A DNA stretch of 64,000 nt. Source: JACDAN01 sp963842235 (GTDB lineage: Bacteria > Actinomycetota > Thermoleophilia > Gaiellales > Gaiellaceae). Position numbers and translations under genes: made by a program. The stretch covers positions 868,001-932,000 of the forward strand of contig CAWJFT010000001.1 of assembly GCA_963842235.1 (NCBI GenBank), written 5' to 3'. How positions within the stretch are numbered: the stretch's first letter is position 1; each line of letters opens with the position of its first letter. Positions 49,190 to 57,177 of this stretch are shown one piece after another. The notes under the pieces are model-generated. The model was not told the origin of the DNA, made no database searches, and saw only the letters and a list, made by a program, of their open reading frames with translations.

Positions 49190-50218
49190 ATGAGCAAGCA
49201 AGTGGCAACCATCGTCCTCGCGCTGTTGCTGGCGGCGGGTGTCGGAGGCGCGGTCGGTGCGGCGGTCGCCCTCTCGACCGACGACCAGCCGGCGGCGCAG
49301 ACGGCGAGTGCTACACCCGGTGAGTCGGTCTCCCAGAGCGAGTCCTTCGCCGCCGCGATCTACAAGCGCGCGAAGGATGCGGTCGTCGAGATCCAAACGA
49401 CGACCGACCAGGGCTCGGCGACCGGCAGCGGCTTCGTGATCGACAAGCAAGGTCACATCGTCACGAACGAGCACGTCGTCGAGGGAGCAACGAAGGTCGC
49501 CGTCCAGTTCGCCGATCAGAGCGAGGCCCAGGCGACGATCGTCGGCACCGATCCCTCCACCGACATCGCCGTGCTGAAGGTCGACCGCCCGGCTTCCCGG
49601 CTCACGCCCTTGAGCTTCGCGGCGGCGGGCTCCCTCGAGGTCGGCGATCCGGTCGTTGCGATCGGCAGCCCGTTCGGTCTCGAAGGCACATTGACGACCG
49701 GCGTCGTCAGCGGCCTCGGCCGTGAGATCGAGGCGCCGAACGGCTTCACGATCGAGAACGCTGTCCAGACCGATGCGGCGCTGAACCACGGCAACTCCGG
49801 CGGCCCCTTGCTCGACATGCAAGGGCGCGTGGTCGGTGTCGCCGCCCAGATTCGCAGCGACTCCGGCGGCAACGTCGGCATCGGCTACGCGGTTCCCGGC
49901 GATACCGCCCAGCGCGTGGCCCGCCAGCTGATCAGTGACGGCAGCGTCGAGCACGCGTACCTCGGAGTCAGCCTCCCCAATTCGGGCGCCGCGACGATCG
50001 AGCAGGTCGTGAACAACGGCCCCGCCGACAGCGCGGGCATCCAGGCTGGAGATGAGGTCACCGCCGTCGACGGCAAGACGATTGAATCGGGCGACGCCCT
50101 GCGCGAGGCGATCGACGCCAAGAAGCCCGGAGACAAGATCACCCTCACGATCAAGCGGAACGGCAACGAGCGCACCGTGCAGGTAACGCTCGGCCAGCGC
50201 CCGGCCACCGCTCAATAG
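49190..50218 (+). CDS. HtrA/DegP-type serine protease with PDZ domain
   Basis: 342 residues from ATG 49190, preceded by a modest SD (AAAGGA). An N-terminal membrane anchor (ATIVLALLLAAGVGGAVGAAVA), a Ser/Thr-rich linker, a trypsin-like domain with the triad His in IVTNEHVVEGA, Asp in STDIAVLKVD and Ser in NHGNSGGPLLDM, and a C-terminal PDZ domain (AYLGVSLPNSGAATI...). It degrades or refolds misfolded envelope proteins. The upstream direct repeats suggest two-component control. The 92-base gap before it is one of the longer ones in this region. Confidence 0.94.
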   Translation: MSKQVATIVLALLLAAGVGGAVGAAVALSTDDQPAAQTASATPGESVSQSESFAAAIYKRAKDAVVEIQTTTDQGSATGSGFVIDKQGHIVTNEHVVEGATKVAVQFADQSEAQATIVGTDPSTDIAVLKVDRPASRLTPLSFAAAGSLEVGDPVVAIGSPFGLEGTLTTGVVSGLGREIEAPNGFTIENAVQTDAALNHGNSGGPLLDMQGRVVGVAAQIRSDSGGNVGIGYAVPGDTAQRVARQLISDGSVEHAYLGVSLPNSGAATIEQVVNNGPADSAGIQAGDEVTAVDGKTIESGDALREAIDAKKPGDKITLTIKRNGNERTVQVTLGQRPATAQ

Positions 50219-50285
50219 TCCCCTCCTCAGGCAGAACCATGTCCGGTGCGAGACGCCGGACATGGCTCTGCTCGGGTTTGGGCGC

Positions 50286-50291
50286 TACGCT
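50286..50291 (+). promoter_or_regulatory. leaderless -10 box for the PPDK regulator
   Basis: TACGCT followed by 7 bases and GTG 50299. Confidence 0.6.
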
Positions 50292-50298
50292 CGGCGCC

Positions 50299-51129
50299 GT
50301 GACCGTCGTCGAGCTGCACATGATCTCGGACGCCACCGGCGCGACGGCGAAACGCCTCGTTCAGGCGCTGGAGGCGCAGTTTCCGGAGCAGGAGTTCGAG
50401 GACATCGTGCATCCGATGGTCGAGACGGTGGACGACCTGCGGCTCGCCGTCGACCGCGCGAAGGGACGCCCGGCGGTGATCGTCTACACGATCGTGCACC
50501 CGGAGCTCCGCGATGCGATGCACGAGCTCTGCCGGCGCGCAAAGGTCCACTACTGCGACATCCTGCGACAGCCGATCGATTCGGTTGTGAAGGTCTCGGG
50601 GCAGGCGGCGAAGATGGCCCCGGGCGCGCGGCCGCCGCTCGATTCCAACTACTTCCGGCGGATGGCGGCCATCGAGTTCGCGGTCAAGTACGACGACGGC
50701 GTCGGGGGAGGGCTGGACGACGCGGACATCGTCCTCGTTGGCGTGTCGCGGACGTCGAAGACGCCGCTTTCGATCTATCTCGGCTACCTCGGGTACAAGA
50801 CGGCGAACGTCCCGGTCGTGAAAGGGATCGAACCGCCCGAGAAGCTGTTCGAGATCGAGCAGTCGAAGATCATCGGGCTGACGATCCGTGCCGAGCGGCT
50901 CGCCGAGGTTCGAGCCGACCGCGCCAAGCGTCTCGGGGGCAACAACCGGCGCTACGCGGAGCTGGTCGAGATCTACGACGAGTTGGAGGAGGCGGAAGCG
51001 CTCCACCGCCGTCTCGGCTGCCCGGTGATCGAGATCTCCGAGCTCTCGATCGAAGAGACGGCGGCGCGGGTCATCGCCATGGTCGAGCGACGGCGCGAGC
51101 GGGGGTCAGACCCCGTCGCCAATGCGTGA
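50299..51129 (+). CDS. PPDK regulatory protein (bifunctional kinase/phosphorylase, DUF299)
   Basis: 276 residues from GTG 50299. It phosphorylates (with ADP) and dephosphorylates a threonine near the catalytic histidine of pyruvate phosphate dikinase. The family signature is VLVGVSRTSKTPLSIYLGYLGYKTANVP, a P-loop-like segment, with MISDATGATAKRL at the start. The target gene ppdK is at 52620, and its active-site loop GGMTSHAAVV keeps the threonine two residues before the histidine. The last codons (RERGSDPVANA) are read from one arm of a REP-like inverted repeat. Confidence 0.93.
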   Translation: MTVVELHMISDATGATAKRLVQALEAQFPEQEFEDIVHPMVETVDDLRLAVDRAKGRPAVIVYTIVHPELRDAMHELCRRAKVHYCDILRQPIDSVVKVSGQAAKMAPGARPPLDSNYFRRMAAIEFAVKYDDGVGGGLDDADIVLVGVSRTSKTPLSIYLGYLGYKTANVPVVKGIEPPEKLFEIEQSKIIGLTIRAERLAEVRADRAKRLGGNNRRYAELVEIYDELEEAEALHRRLGCPVIEISELSIEETAARVIAMVERRRERGSDPVANA

Positions 51130-51176
51130 CAAGTTCCGCGCGCGTTTGCTCGGGTCCCGTGACGGGGTCTGACCCC
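51102..51176. repeat. REP-like inverted repeat
   Basis: GGGGTCAGACCCCGTC (51102-51117) and its exact complement GACGGGGTCTGACCCC (51161-51176), a 16-bp perfect inverted repeat whose arms are themselves near-palindromes. GGGGTCAGACCCC-type elements are typical REP sequences mobilised by IS200-like transposases in other bacteria. It forms the 3' end of one gene and the 5' end of the next. Confidence 0.7.
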
Positions 51177-51371
51177 ACCACAGCGGCCGTCGGAGACCGC
51201 GCCGCTGCGGAGGCTCGCGCCAAGCCGGTGCCGCTGTGGCGCTGGGCGATCTGGTGGGTGCTGCTGCTCGTCGCCGGGCTGCTTTTCTACTTCCTGCTGG
51301 CCCCGATCTGGCTCGGGCTCCGGGCAGCAGCCTGGATCGCCGAGTTCAGGGCCCGTCGGAGGCGTTCCTAG
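51159..51371 (+). CDS. 70-residue membrane protein
   Basis: From GTG 51159: a polar, alanine-rich N-terminus of 28 residues beginning VTGSDPTT (encoded by the REP arm), then a hydrophobic segment WWVLLLVAGLLFYFLLAPIW and a basic tail FRARRRRS. One transmembrane helix. The family is unknown. The 3' end overlaps the convergent acetyltransferase gene by 26 bases. Confidence 0.55.
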   Translation: MTGSDPTTAAVGDRAAAEARAKPVPLWRWAIWWVLLLVAGLLFYFLLAPIWLGLRAAAWIAEFRARRRRS

Positions 51372-51873
51372 ACAACTCGAACACGTACTCGAGACCGTCG
51401 ACCTCGTCCATCTGCTCGCCCGTCCTGACGAAGCCGAGCTTCCGGACGATCGCCAGCGAGGGCTCGTTGTGCGGCCCGACCGAAAGGACGAAGTGACGGA
51501 TCGCCGCCCGCTTCTCCGCCATGTCCATGAGCATGCTTGCCGCCTGGGTCGCGTACCCGTGGCCCCGATAGGCGGGGAAGATCCGGTAGCCGAACTCCAC
51601 GGCGTCTGGGTGCTGCTTCGCGTTGATCCCAGGCGGGCCGTGGTAGCCCGCGTGCCCGATCATCCGGCCGTCGAGCACCACGGCATGCGGGCACCAGGTC
51701 CGAAACCGAATGTCCTCGCGCATCTGCCGCAGCCGCAAGGCAAGGAACGCCTTCTCGCCCTCGGAAGGAAACTCGTCGGGGAGCTCGATCGCGAGCGCGG
51801 TGGCAGCCGCATCCCGCCGTCCGTCCAGGATGGCCTCGACAAACGCGACCGTCATCGGGCGGAGCTCGATCAC
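51346..51873 (-). CDS. GNAT family N-acetyltransferase
   Basis: 175 residues from GTG 51873; the longer open frame is a shadow of the upstream gene. GNAT landmarks: GRMIGHAGYHGPPG, VEFGYRIFPAYRGHGYATQAASMLMDMAE (the acetyl-CoA-binding R-G-x-G-x-A), and NEPSLAIVRKLGFVRTGEQMDEVDGLEYVFEL. It resembles RimJ/RimL-type enzymes; the acceptor is unknown. The start lies in the stop of the peptidase gene, so the two are coupled. Confidence 0.88.
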   Translation of the reverse strand: MIELRPMTVAFVEAILDGRRDAAATALAIELPDEFPSEGEKAFLALRLRQMREDIRFRTWCPHAVVLDGRMIGHAGYHGPPGINAKQHPDAVEFGYRIFPAYRGHGYATQAASMLMDMAEKRAAIRHFVLSVGPHNEPSLAIVRKLGFVRTGEQMDEVDGLEYVFELSRNASDGP

Positions 51874-52547
51874 GCCACTGGGCGAGCCTCGATCGGAGTC
51901 TCGACCACCTCGCCGTCCTGGAGCTCTACCCGGTAGGCCTTCGAGCCCTCCTCGCACGCGACGACCTCGCGAAGCTCGCCGTCGACGAAGTGGAGGCCAA
52001 CGCCCGCGTCGGCGGCATATCCGGGCGCCAGCCCTGCGCGCACCAGCTCGTGATAGCGCGGCCGCCGTAGCTCCTCGTCGTCGTAGTGGGGACAGAAGCT
52101 CCCCGGAAGGAACCCGAGGCAGTCCATCTGCTCGAGCTGCGGCCCGAACGAGTCGGTTACGCCGGCTTCGAACCAGCAGATGCCGCCAGCGCTCGAGCCG
52201 GCAAGCAGCACACTGGAATCGAGCGCCTCCCGCAGCAGCTCGTCCACGCCGTGCAGGCGCCAGATCGCGAGCATGTTGCCGCTGTTCCCGCCGCCGACAA
52301 CGATCAGGTCGGCGTCGAGCACGACCGACCGCAAATCTTCCGGTGGCCACGGAAAGAACTCGAGCCGCGAGACCTCCGCCATCCCGCCGAACTGGTCGTA
52401 CACGCGGAGCGCCGCACTCGAATCCTCCGCCGAGGCCGTCCCGATGTAAAGGACCCTAGGTCGCTCACGGCCGGTCAGCTCCACGAGGAACCTCGCCATT
52501 CCGGCGCAGAGCTTCCCTCCGCCGATGGGGACGATCGTCCTGGACAC
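51870..52547 (-). CDS. Peptidase E-like (S51) serine peptidase
   Basis: 225 residues from GTG 52547. S51 family: nucleophile elbow in LLAGSSAGGICWFEAG with the catalytic serine, preceded by LIVVGGGNSGNMLAIWR. These enzymes cleave Asp-X dipeptides or cyanophycin-derived dipeptides; the size fits dipeptidase E rather than full cyanophycinase. A minus-strand TAGCCT is 6 bases upstream of the start. Confidence 0.88.
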   Translation of the reverse strand: MSRTIVPIGGGKLCAGMARFLVELTGRERPRVLYIGTASAEDSSAALRVYDQFGGMAEVSRLEFFPWPPEDLRSVVLDADLIVVGGGNSGNMLAIWRLHGVDELLREALDSSVLLAGSSAGGICWFEAGVTDSFGPQLEQMDCLGFLPGSFCPHYDDEELRRPRYHELVRAGLAPGYAADAGVGLHFVDGELREVVACEEGSKAYRVELQDGEVVETPIEARPVA

Positions 52548-52553
52548 CCGCCA

Positions 52554-52559
52554 AGGCTA
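52554..52559 (-). promoter_or_regulatory. leaderless -10 box for the S51 peptidase
   Basis: Minus strand TAGCCT followed by 6 bases and GTG 52547. Confidence 0.6.
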
Positions 52560-52619
52560 ACGACGGCGCCACGCCGCGCCGTAGGGAGATTTCCACCGCT
52601 GTGGGAAAATCCCCTTCCC

Positions 52620-55181
52620 ATGCCTCGCTACGTCTACGACTTCGACGAGCCCGCCGACGGCGGCCGGGACCTGCTCGGAGGCAAGGGAATCGGCCTCGCC
52701 GAGATGACGCAGCTCGGCGTTCCGGTCCCGGCCGGGTTCACGATCACGACGGATGCCTGCCGCGCGTACATGGCCTCCGGCGGCCAGCTCCCTGAGGGCC
52801 TCGAGGTGGAGATCGACGAACACCTCGCGCGCCTGGAGCAGACCTCGGGAAAGCGCGTCGGCGACCCCGAAGACCCGCTCCTCGTCTCCGTGAGATCGGG
52901 CGCCGCGGCCTCGATGCCGGGGATGATGGACACGATCCTCAACGTCGGGCTGAACGACGCAGCCGTGGACGGGCTTGCGCGCCGCACCGGCAACGAGCGC
53001 TTCGCGCACGACTCCTACCGGCGGCTGATCCAGATGTACGGCGAGATCGTCGACCACATCGATCCGCATCGCTTCTCCGACGCGCTCGCGAGGCAGGAGG
53101 ACGACCTTCCGGGCCTGATCGAGACCTTCAAAGGGATCTACGAGGACGAGACCGGGCAGCCCTTCCCGCAGGACGCCAAGGAGCAGCTAGGTCGCGCCGT
53201 CCGAGCGGTCTTCGAGTCCTGGGACACACCGCGCGCGAAGGCCTACCGCCGCCATCACCACATCCCGGACGACCTCGGGACGGCGGTCAACGTCGTCCAG
53301 ATGGTCTTCGGCAACAAGGGCGATGAGTCGGGCACCGGCGTCGCCTTTACGCGCGACCCGTCCACGGGCGAGCAGGGCCTCTACGGCGAGTTCCTCGCCG
53401 ACGCCCAGGGGGAGGACGTCGTCGCCGGGATCCGGACGCCGCAGCCCATCGCGGAGATGAAGGGGCAGCTACCCGGGGCCTTCGACGAGCTCGTCGAGAC
53501 GATGCGACGCCTCGAGGGGCACTACAAAGACATGCAGGACATCGAGTTCACCGTCGAGGACGGCAAGCTCTACCTCCTCCAGACGCGGAGCGCGAAGCGG
53601 ACTGCCGCCGCGGCCCTGAAGGCTGCTGTGGAAATGGTCGACGAGGGCCTGATCACGCGCGAGGAAGCGGTGTCGCGGATCGACTCCGGCCAGCTGGACC
53701 AGCTCCTGCACCCGCGAATCGACCCTGACGCGACGTATGACGTCGTCGCGCGCGGCCTCAACGCGTCGCCCGGCGCCGCCTCCGGCGGGATCGTCTTCGA
53801 TGCCGACACCGCGGAGGAGCGCGGGAAAAACGGGGACGCGGTGATCCTCGTCCGCTGGGAGACGACCCCGGACGACATCCACGGCATGATCGCCGCGCAA
53901 GGGATCCTCACCGCCCACGGGGGCATGACATCCCACGCGGCCGTTGTCGCCCGCGGGATGGGCAAGCCGTGTGTGGCCGGCTGCGAGGCGCTGTCGGTCG
54001 ACGCGCAGGCCAAGCGGGCGTCGCTGAACGGCCACAAGTTCGGCGAGGGCGACGTGATCACGATCGACGGCGGCACCGGCGAGGTGATCGTCGGGGAAGT
54101 CACGCTGATCCCGCCGGAGATCAACGAGGACTTCGAGACCGTCCTCGGCTGGGCGGACGACGTGCGCCGACTGAAGGTGCGGGCGAACGCCGACACGCCC
54201 GAGGACGCTGTCAAGGCGCGCGAATTCGGCGCACAGGGCATCGGCCTCTGCCGGACCGAGCATATGTTCATGGCCGAGGACCGGCTGCCGGTCGTCCGCG
54301 AGATGATCATGGCGGCGGACGAGGACGAGCGACGCGCGGCGCTCGACAAGCTGCTGCCGCACCAGCAGGACGACTTCGAGGGGATCTTCGAGGCCATGGC
54401 CGGCCTGCCCGTGACGATCCGCCTTCTCGATCCTCCGCTGCACGAGTTCCTGCCGCCGCTCGAGGAGGCGCGCGACGACCGCATGCGGTCACGGATCCGC
54501 GCGCTCCAGGAGGCGAATCCCATGCTCGGGACGCGCGGTTGCCGGCTCGGGCTTCAGTTTCCGGAGATTTACGAGATGCAGGTGCGGGCGATCATCCGCG
54601 CAGCGATCGCGGTGCGTGAGCGGACAGGAGATGCGCCGCTCGTCGAGATCATGCATCCGCTCGTCGGCTTCCAGGAGGAGCTCCGCCGGCTACGCGAGCT
54701 CACGATCGACACGGCTTCGGCTGAGGGAGAGGTCGAGTACCTCGTGGGGACGATGATCGAGCTCCCGCGGGCCTGTGTTCGCGCAGATGAGATCGCAGAG
54801 GAGGCTGACTTCTTCTCCTTCGGGACGAACGACTTGACGCAGACGGCGCTCGGGTTCTCCCGTGACGATGCCGAGGGGAAGTTCCTGACGTACTACCTGC
54901 AGGAGGGCGTGCTCGAGCGGAATCCGTTCGAGACGCTCGACCAGAGCGGGGTCGGCGACCTGATGCGGATCGCTGTCGAGCGCGGGCGAGCTGTGAAGCC
55001 GGAGCTCAAGCTCGGGATCTGCGGGGAGCATGGCGGCGAGGCCGACTCGGTCGCGTTCTGCCACCGGCTCGGGCTGGACTACGTGTCGTGCTCGCCGTAC
55101 CGCGTCCCGCTGGCGAGGCTGGCGGCGGCGCAGGCGGTCCTCAGCGAGGCCGGCATCGAGGCCGTCTCCGTCGGCGGCTAG
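52620..55181 (+). CDS. ppdK: Pyruvate, phosphate dikinase
   Basis: Interconverts ATP + phosphate + pyruvate and AMP + diphosphate + PEP. 853 residues from ATG 52620. The ATP-grasp domain begins YVYDFDEPADGGRDLLGGKGIGLAEM and has VSVRSGAAASMPGMMDTILNVGLND; the swivelling domain has the catalytic H439 in HGGMTSHAAVVARGMGKPCVAG with the regulatory threonine T437; the PEP-binding barrel ends LGICGEHGGEADSV and FCHRLGLDYVSCSPYRVP. Its regulator gene is 1.5 kb upstream. Upstream in-frame sequence overlaps the divergent peptidase and is not coding. Confidence 0.97.
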   Translation: MPRYVYDFDEPADGGRDLLGGKGIGLAEMTQLGVPVPAGFTITTDACRAYMASGGQLPEGLEVEIDEHLARLEQTSGKRVGDPEDPLLVSVRSGAAASMPGMMDTILNVGLNDAAVDGLARRTGNERFAHDSYRRLIQMYGEIVDHIDPHRFSDALARQEDDLPGLIETFKGIYEDETGQPFPQDAKEQLGRAVRAVFESWDTPRAKAYRRHHHIPDDLGTAVNVVQMVFGNKGDESGTGVAFTRDPSTGEQGLYGEFLADAQGEDVVAGIRTPQPIAEMKGQLPGAFDELVETMRRLEGHYKDMQDIEFTVEDGKLYLLQTRSAKRTAAAALKAAVEMVDEGLITREEAVSRIDSGQLDQLLHPRIDPDATYDVVARGLNASPGAASGGIVFDADTAEERGKNGDAVILVRWETTPDDIHGMIAAQGILTAHGGMTSHAAVVARGMGKPCVAGCEALSVDAQAKRASLNGHKFGEGDVITIDGGTGEVIVGEVTLIPPEINEDFETVLGWADDVRRLKVRANADTPEDAVKAREFGAQGIGLCRTEHMFMAEDRLPVVREMIMAADEDERRAALDKLLPHQQDDFEGIFEAMAGLPVTIRLLDPPLHEFLPPLEEARDDRMRSRIRALQEANPMLGTRGCRLGLQFPEIYEMQVRAIIRAAIAVRERTGDAPLVEIMHPLVGFQEELRRLRELTIDTASAEGEVEYLVGTMIELPRACVRADEIAEEADFFSFGTNDLTQTALGFSRDDAEGKFLTYYLQEGVLERNPFETLDQSGVGDLMRIAVERGRAVKPELKLGICGEHGGEADSVAFCHRLGLDYVSCSPYRVPLARLAAAQAVLSEAGIEAVSVGG

Positions 55182-55186
55182 CCCTG

Positions 55187-56038
55187 CTAGACGGCGTATC
55201 CCTGGACGCGCCAGTAGGAGATCGCGATGCTGAGCGCGCCGATCGCCAGCACGCCGACGACGCCGACGAAGCCGGGACGGCCATAGACGGCGTGGGTGCG
55301 CCCGAAGCGTGAGAGCGCGAGCATCCCGAGCGCGCCGCCCGCGAGGCCGCCGAGGTGTCCGCCGATCGAGATTCCCGGCACGGCGAACGTGAACACCAGG
55401 TTCAGCGCGATGATCCCGAGCGCGCCGCCGCCGAACACGTGCGTCCCCTGTTGCTCCAGGACGAGGGCGGCTCCGAGGATGCCGAACAGCGCGCCTGAGG
55501 CTCCGACGGTGACGCTGTCGGGAGAGAAAAGGAGCGCGCCGGCGGAGCCTGCGAGCCCGGAGACGAGGTAGAGCAGGAGGTAGCGGCCGCGCCCGAGCAC
55601 CGTCTCCACGGCCGAGCCGAACCACCACAGCGCGAGCATGTTCAAGCCGAGGTGAAGCGGGCCGTAGTGGAGGAACGGCGCCGTGAACAGCCGCCACCAG
55701 TCACCGGCGGCGACTGCGGGGCCGAACAGAGCCCCTTCGGTGAAGATCCGATTTCCGGTGCCGTTGATGTCTCCACCGGCCGCGAGCTCGAGCAGGTAGA
55801 CGCCGACGTTGACCGCGATGAGGATCTTGGTGACGACGGCTCCGGTTCCCTCGTAGCCGGCGCGGCGGATCCCGCGGGTGACGCGTGCGCTTCCCTGCGG
55901 CTTGCCCGCGTGCTCCGGGCAGCGGATCCCGACAGGTGCGAACACCATGCAGTCCGGGCAGATCGGGCGCCCGCATTCCGAGCAGGAGACCATCGTCTCC
56001 CGGTCGGGATGGCGGTAGCAATACATCGGCTCGGTCAC
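55187..56038 (-). CDS. Rhomboid family intramembrane protease with N-terminal zinc finger
   Basis: 283 residues from GTG 56038. Residues 5-45 form a B-box-like zinc module (CYRHPDRETMVSCSECGRPICPDCM...CPEHA). The rhomboid domain has six or seven helices with the catalytic serine in VGASGALFGILGAA, the histidine in GISIGGHLGGLAGG, and HLGLNMLALWWFG in the helix 2-3 region. It cleaves membrane proteins within the bilayer. The start is chosen over an upstream one because the symmetric -10 element lies between. Confidence 0.92.
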   Translation of the reverse strand: MTEPMYCYRHPDRETMVSCSECGRPICPDCMVFAPVGIRCPEHAGKPQGSARVTRGIRRAGYEGTGAVVTKILIAVNVGVYLLELAAGGDINGTGNRIFTEGALFGPAVAAGDWWRLFTAPFLHYGPLHLGLNMLALWWFGSAVETVLGRGRYLLLYLVSGLAGSAGALLFSPDSVTVGASGALFGILGAALVLEQQGTHVFGGGALGIIALNLVFTFAVPGISIGGHLGGLAGGALGMLALSRFGRTHAVYGRPGFVGVVGVLAIGALSIAISYWRVQGYAV

Positions 56039-56047
56039 GGGCCTGGG

Positions 56048-56054
56048 TAGCGTA
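56048..56054. promoter_or_regulatory. Symmetric -10 heptamer shared by rhomboid and comB genes
   Basis: TAGCGTA. Plus strand TAGCGT, 9 bases before ATG 56063; minus strand TACGCT, 10 bases before GTG 56038. Confidence 0.6.
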
Positions 56055-56062
56055 GTTCTGCG

Positions 56063-56734
56063 ATGCGGGCCCATGTGGCGTTCACGCCGGACCAGGTGCT
56101 GGAAGCGCGGGTCGCGGTCGTCGTCGACGTGCTGCGTGCGACGTCGACGATCGCCCAGGCGCTTGCCAGCGGCTACAAGCGTGTCTATTGCTGCCGCGAG
56201 GTGGAGGATGCCCTCGCCCTGCGCGAGCGGCTGGGGAAGGGGCTTCTGGGCGGCGAGCGGAACGCCGTCAAGATCGACGGCTTCGACATCGGCGCTTCAC
56301 CGCGTGAGGTGCTCGAGCCCCAAGGCGAGACGCTGATCTACTCGACGACGAACGGGACCCGTGCGGTGCTGGCAGCAGCGTCGAGGTGCCGGGAGGTGCT
56401 GCTCGGGAGTCTCTTGAACCTCGAGGCCGTGGTCGGGGCGGTTCGGGACGACTGCGTCGTCGTCTGCGCCGGCTTCCAGGGGCACTTCGCGTTGGACGAC
56501 GCGTACTGCGCGGGACGAATCGTGGAGCTGCTCGGCGCGGAGGTGACGGATGCGGCGAAGGCGTCGGTGGTCTTGGCGCGGTCGTATCCGACCGCGTGGG
56601 ACGGCCTGATGGCCCGAACCTACGGCCCGCCCGGGCTCGAGGACGACATCCGGTTCTGCGCCCAGGAAAGCGTGCTCGACGTCGTGCCGCGGCTGAGCCG
56701 CATGGTCGACTCGGCCGCCGAGGTCACGCTCTAG
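56063..56734 (+). CDS. comB: 2-phosphosulfolactate phosphatase family (ComB)
   Basis: 223 residues. ComB fold with VAVVVDVLRATSTIAQALASG at the N-terminus, the KIDGFDIGASPREV region, and YSTTNGTRAVLAAA binding magnesium and phosphate. In methanogens ComB acts in coenzyme M synthesis; in actinomycetes the physiological substrate is uncertain, since no coenzyme M genes are present here. Its stop is shared with the convergent membrane protein on CTAG at 56731-56734. Confidence 0.9.
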   Translation: MRAHVAFTPDQVLEARVAVVVDVLRATSTIAQALASGYKRVYCCREVEDALALRERLGKGLLGGERNAVKIDGFDIGASPREVLEPQGETLIYSTTNGTRAVLAAASRCREVLLGSLLNLEAVVGAVRDDCVVVCAGFQGHFALDDAYCAGRIVELLGAEVTDAAKASVVLARSYPTAWDGLMARTYGPPGLEDDIRFCAQESVLDVVPRLSRMVDSAAEVTL

Positions 56735-57177
56735 CGCAGGCGACCGGGAAGGACCGGCTCGGGCGGGTCGCGGAACGCCTCGATCGTGAGCCGGCACGCC
56801 ATTCCGAACGACATCAGGATCATTGCGATGACGCCGCCGATGAGCATCAGTCCCGCGTCAGTCAAGGGCGAGATCTCAGGCTCGATCGGTTTCGAAATCG
56901 GGAGCGAGACGACGAAGGAGACGAACGGCAGTGCGAATGCCCAGAGCCGCGGGACGAGAAATCCAGTGAGCGGCTGGATCAGCATGCCGACGCCGAAGTA
57001 GGTCCAACCGAGTGCTTCGTCGTCGAGTGCCGTGTTCTTGTAGGTGAAGACGAAGACGACGGCCAGAAGCGCGTACACGACGGCAGTCACCCGCTGAACG
57101 GTCACGTCGGCACTGTTCCACAGCGTCTCGTCCTTGACACCGAACATATGTTCGTGATAGAACACGTGTTCGGTCAT
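56731..57177 (-). CDS. Membrane protein of unknown function, divergent from imuB
   Basis: About 148 residues if started at ATG 57177, 138 if at ATG 57147. Four hydrophobic helices (VTAVVYALLAVVFVFTYK, ALGWTYFGVGMLIQPLTGFLV, WAFALPFVSFVVSLPI, GLMLIGGVIAMILMSFGMAC). I do not recognise it. With the longer start, residues 2-12 (TEHVFYHEHMF) are simply the translation of two LexA boxes, and the ATG overlaps the divergent imuB ATG on CATG. The shorter start is at least as likely. Confidence 0.6.
   Translation of the reverse strand: MTEHVFYHEHMFGVKDETLWNSADVTVQRVTAVVYALLAVVFVFTYKNTALDDEALGWTYFGVGMLIQPLTGFLVPRLWAFALPFVSFVVSLPISKPIEPEISPLTDAGLMLIGGVIAMILMSFGMACRLTIEAFRDPPEPVLPGRLR
57134..57171 (+). 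promoter_or_regulatory. SOS promoter of imuB with two LexA boxes
   Basis: TTGACA (57134-57139), an 18-base spacer and TAGAAC (57158-57163) form the promoter. Two 12-base palindromes overlap it: GAACATATGTTC (57142-57153, CGAAC-N4-GTTCG in full) and GAACACGTGTTC (57160-57171). Both match the GAAC-N4-GTTC SOS box of Gram-positive bacteria. Confidence 0.8.

Noticed and set aside
49170..49193. Seven-codon leader ORF overlapping the htrA start (ATGA)
   Set aside because: Too short and without its own -10 box at a leaderless distance; it can arise by chance.
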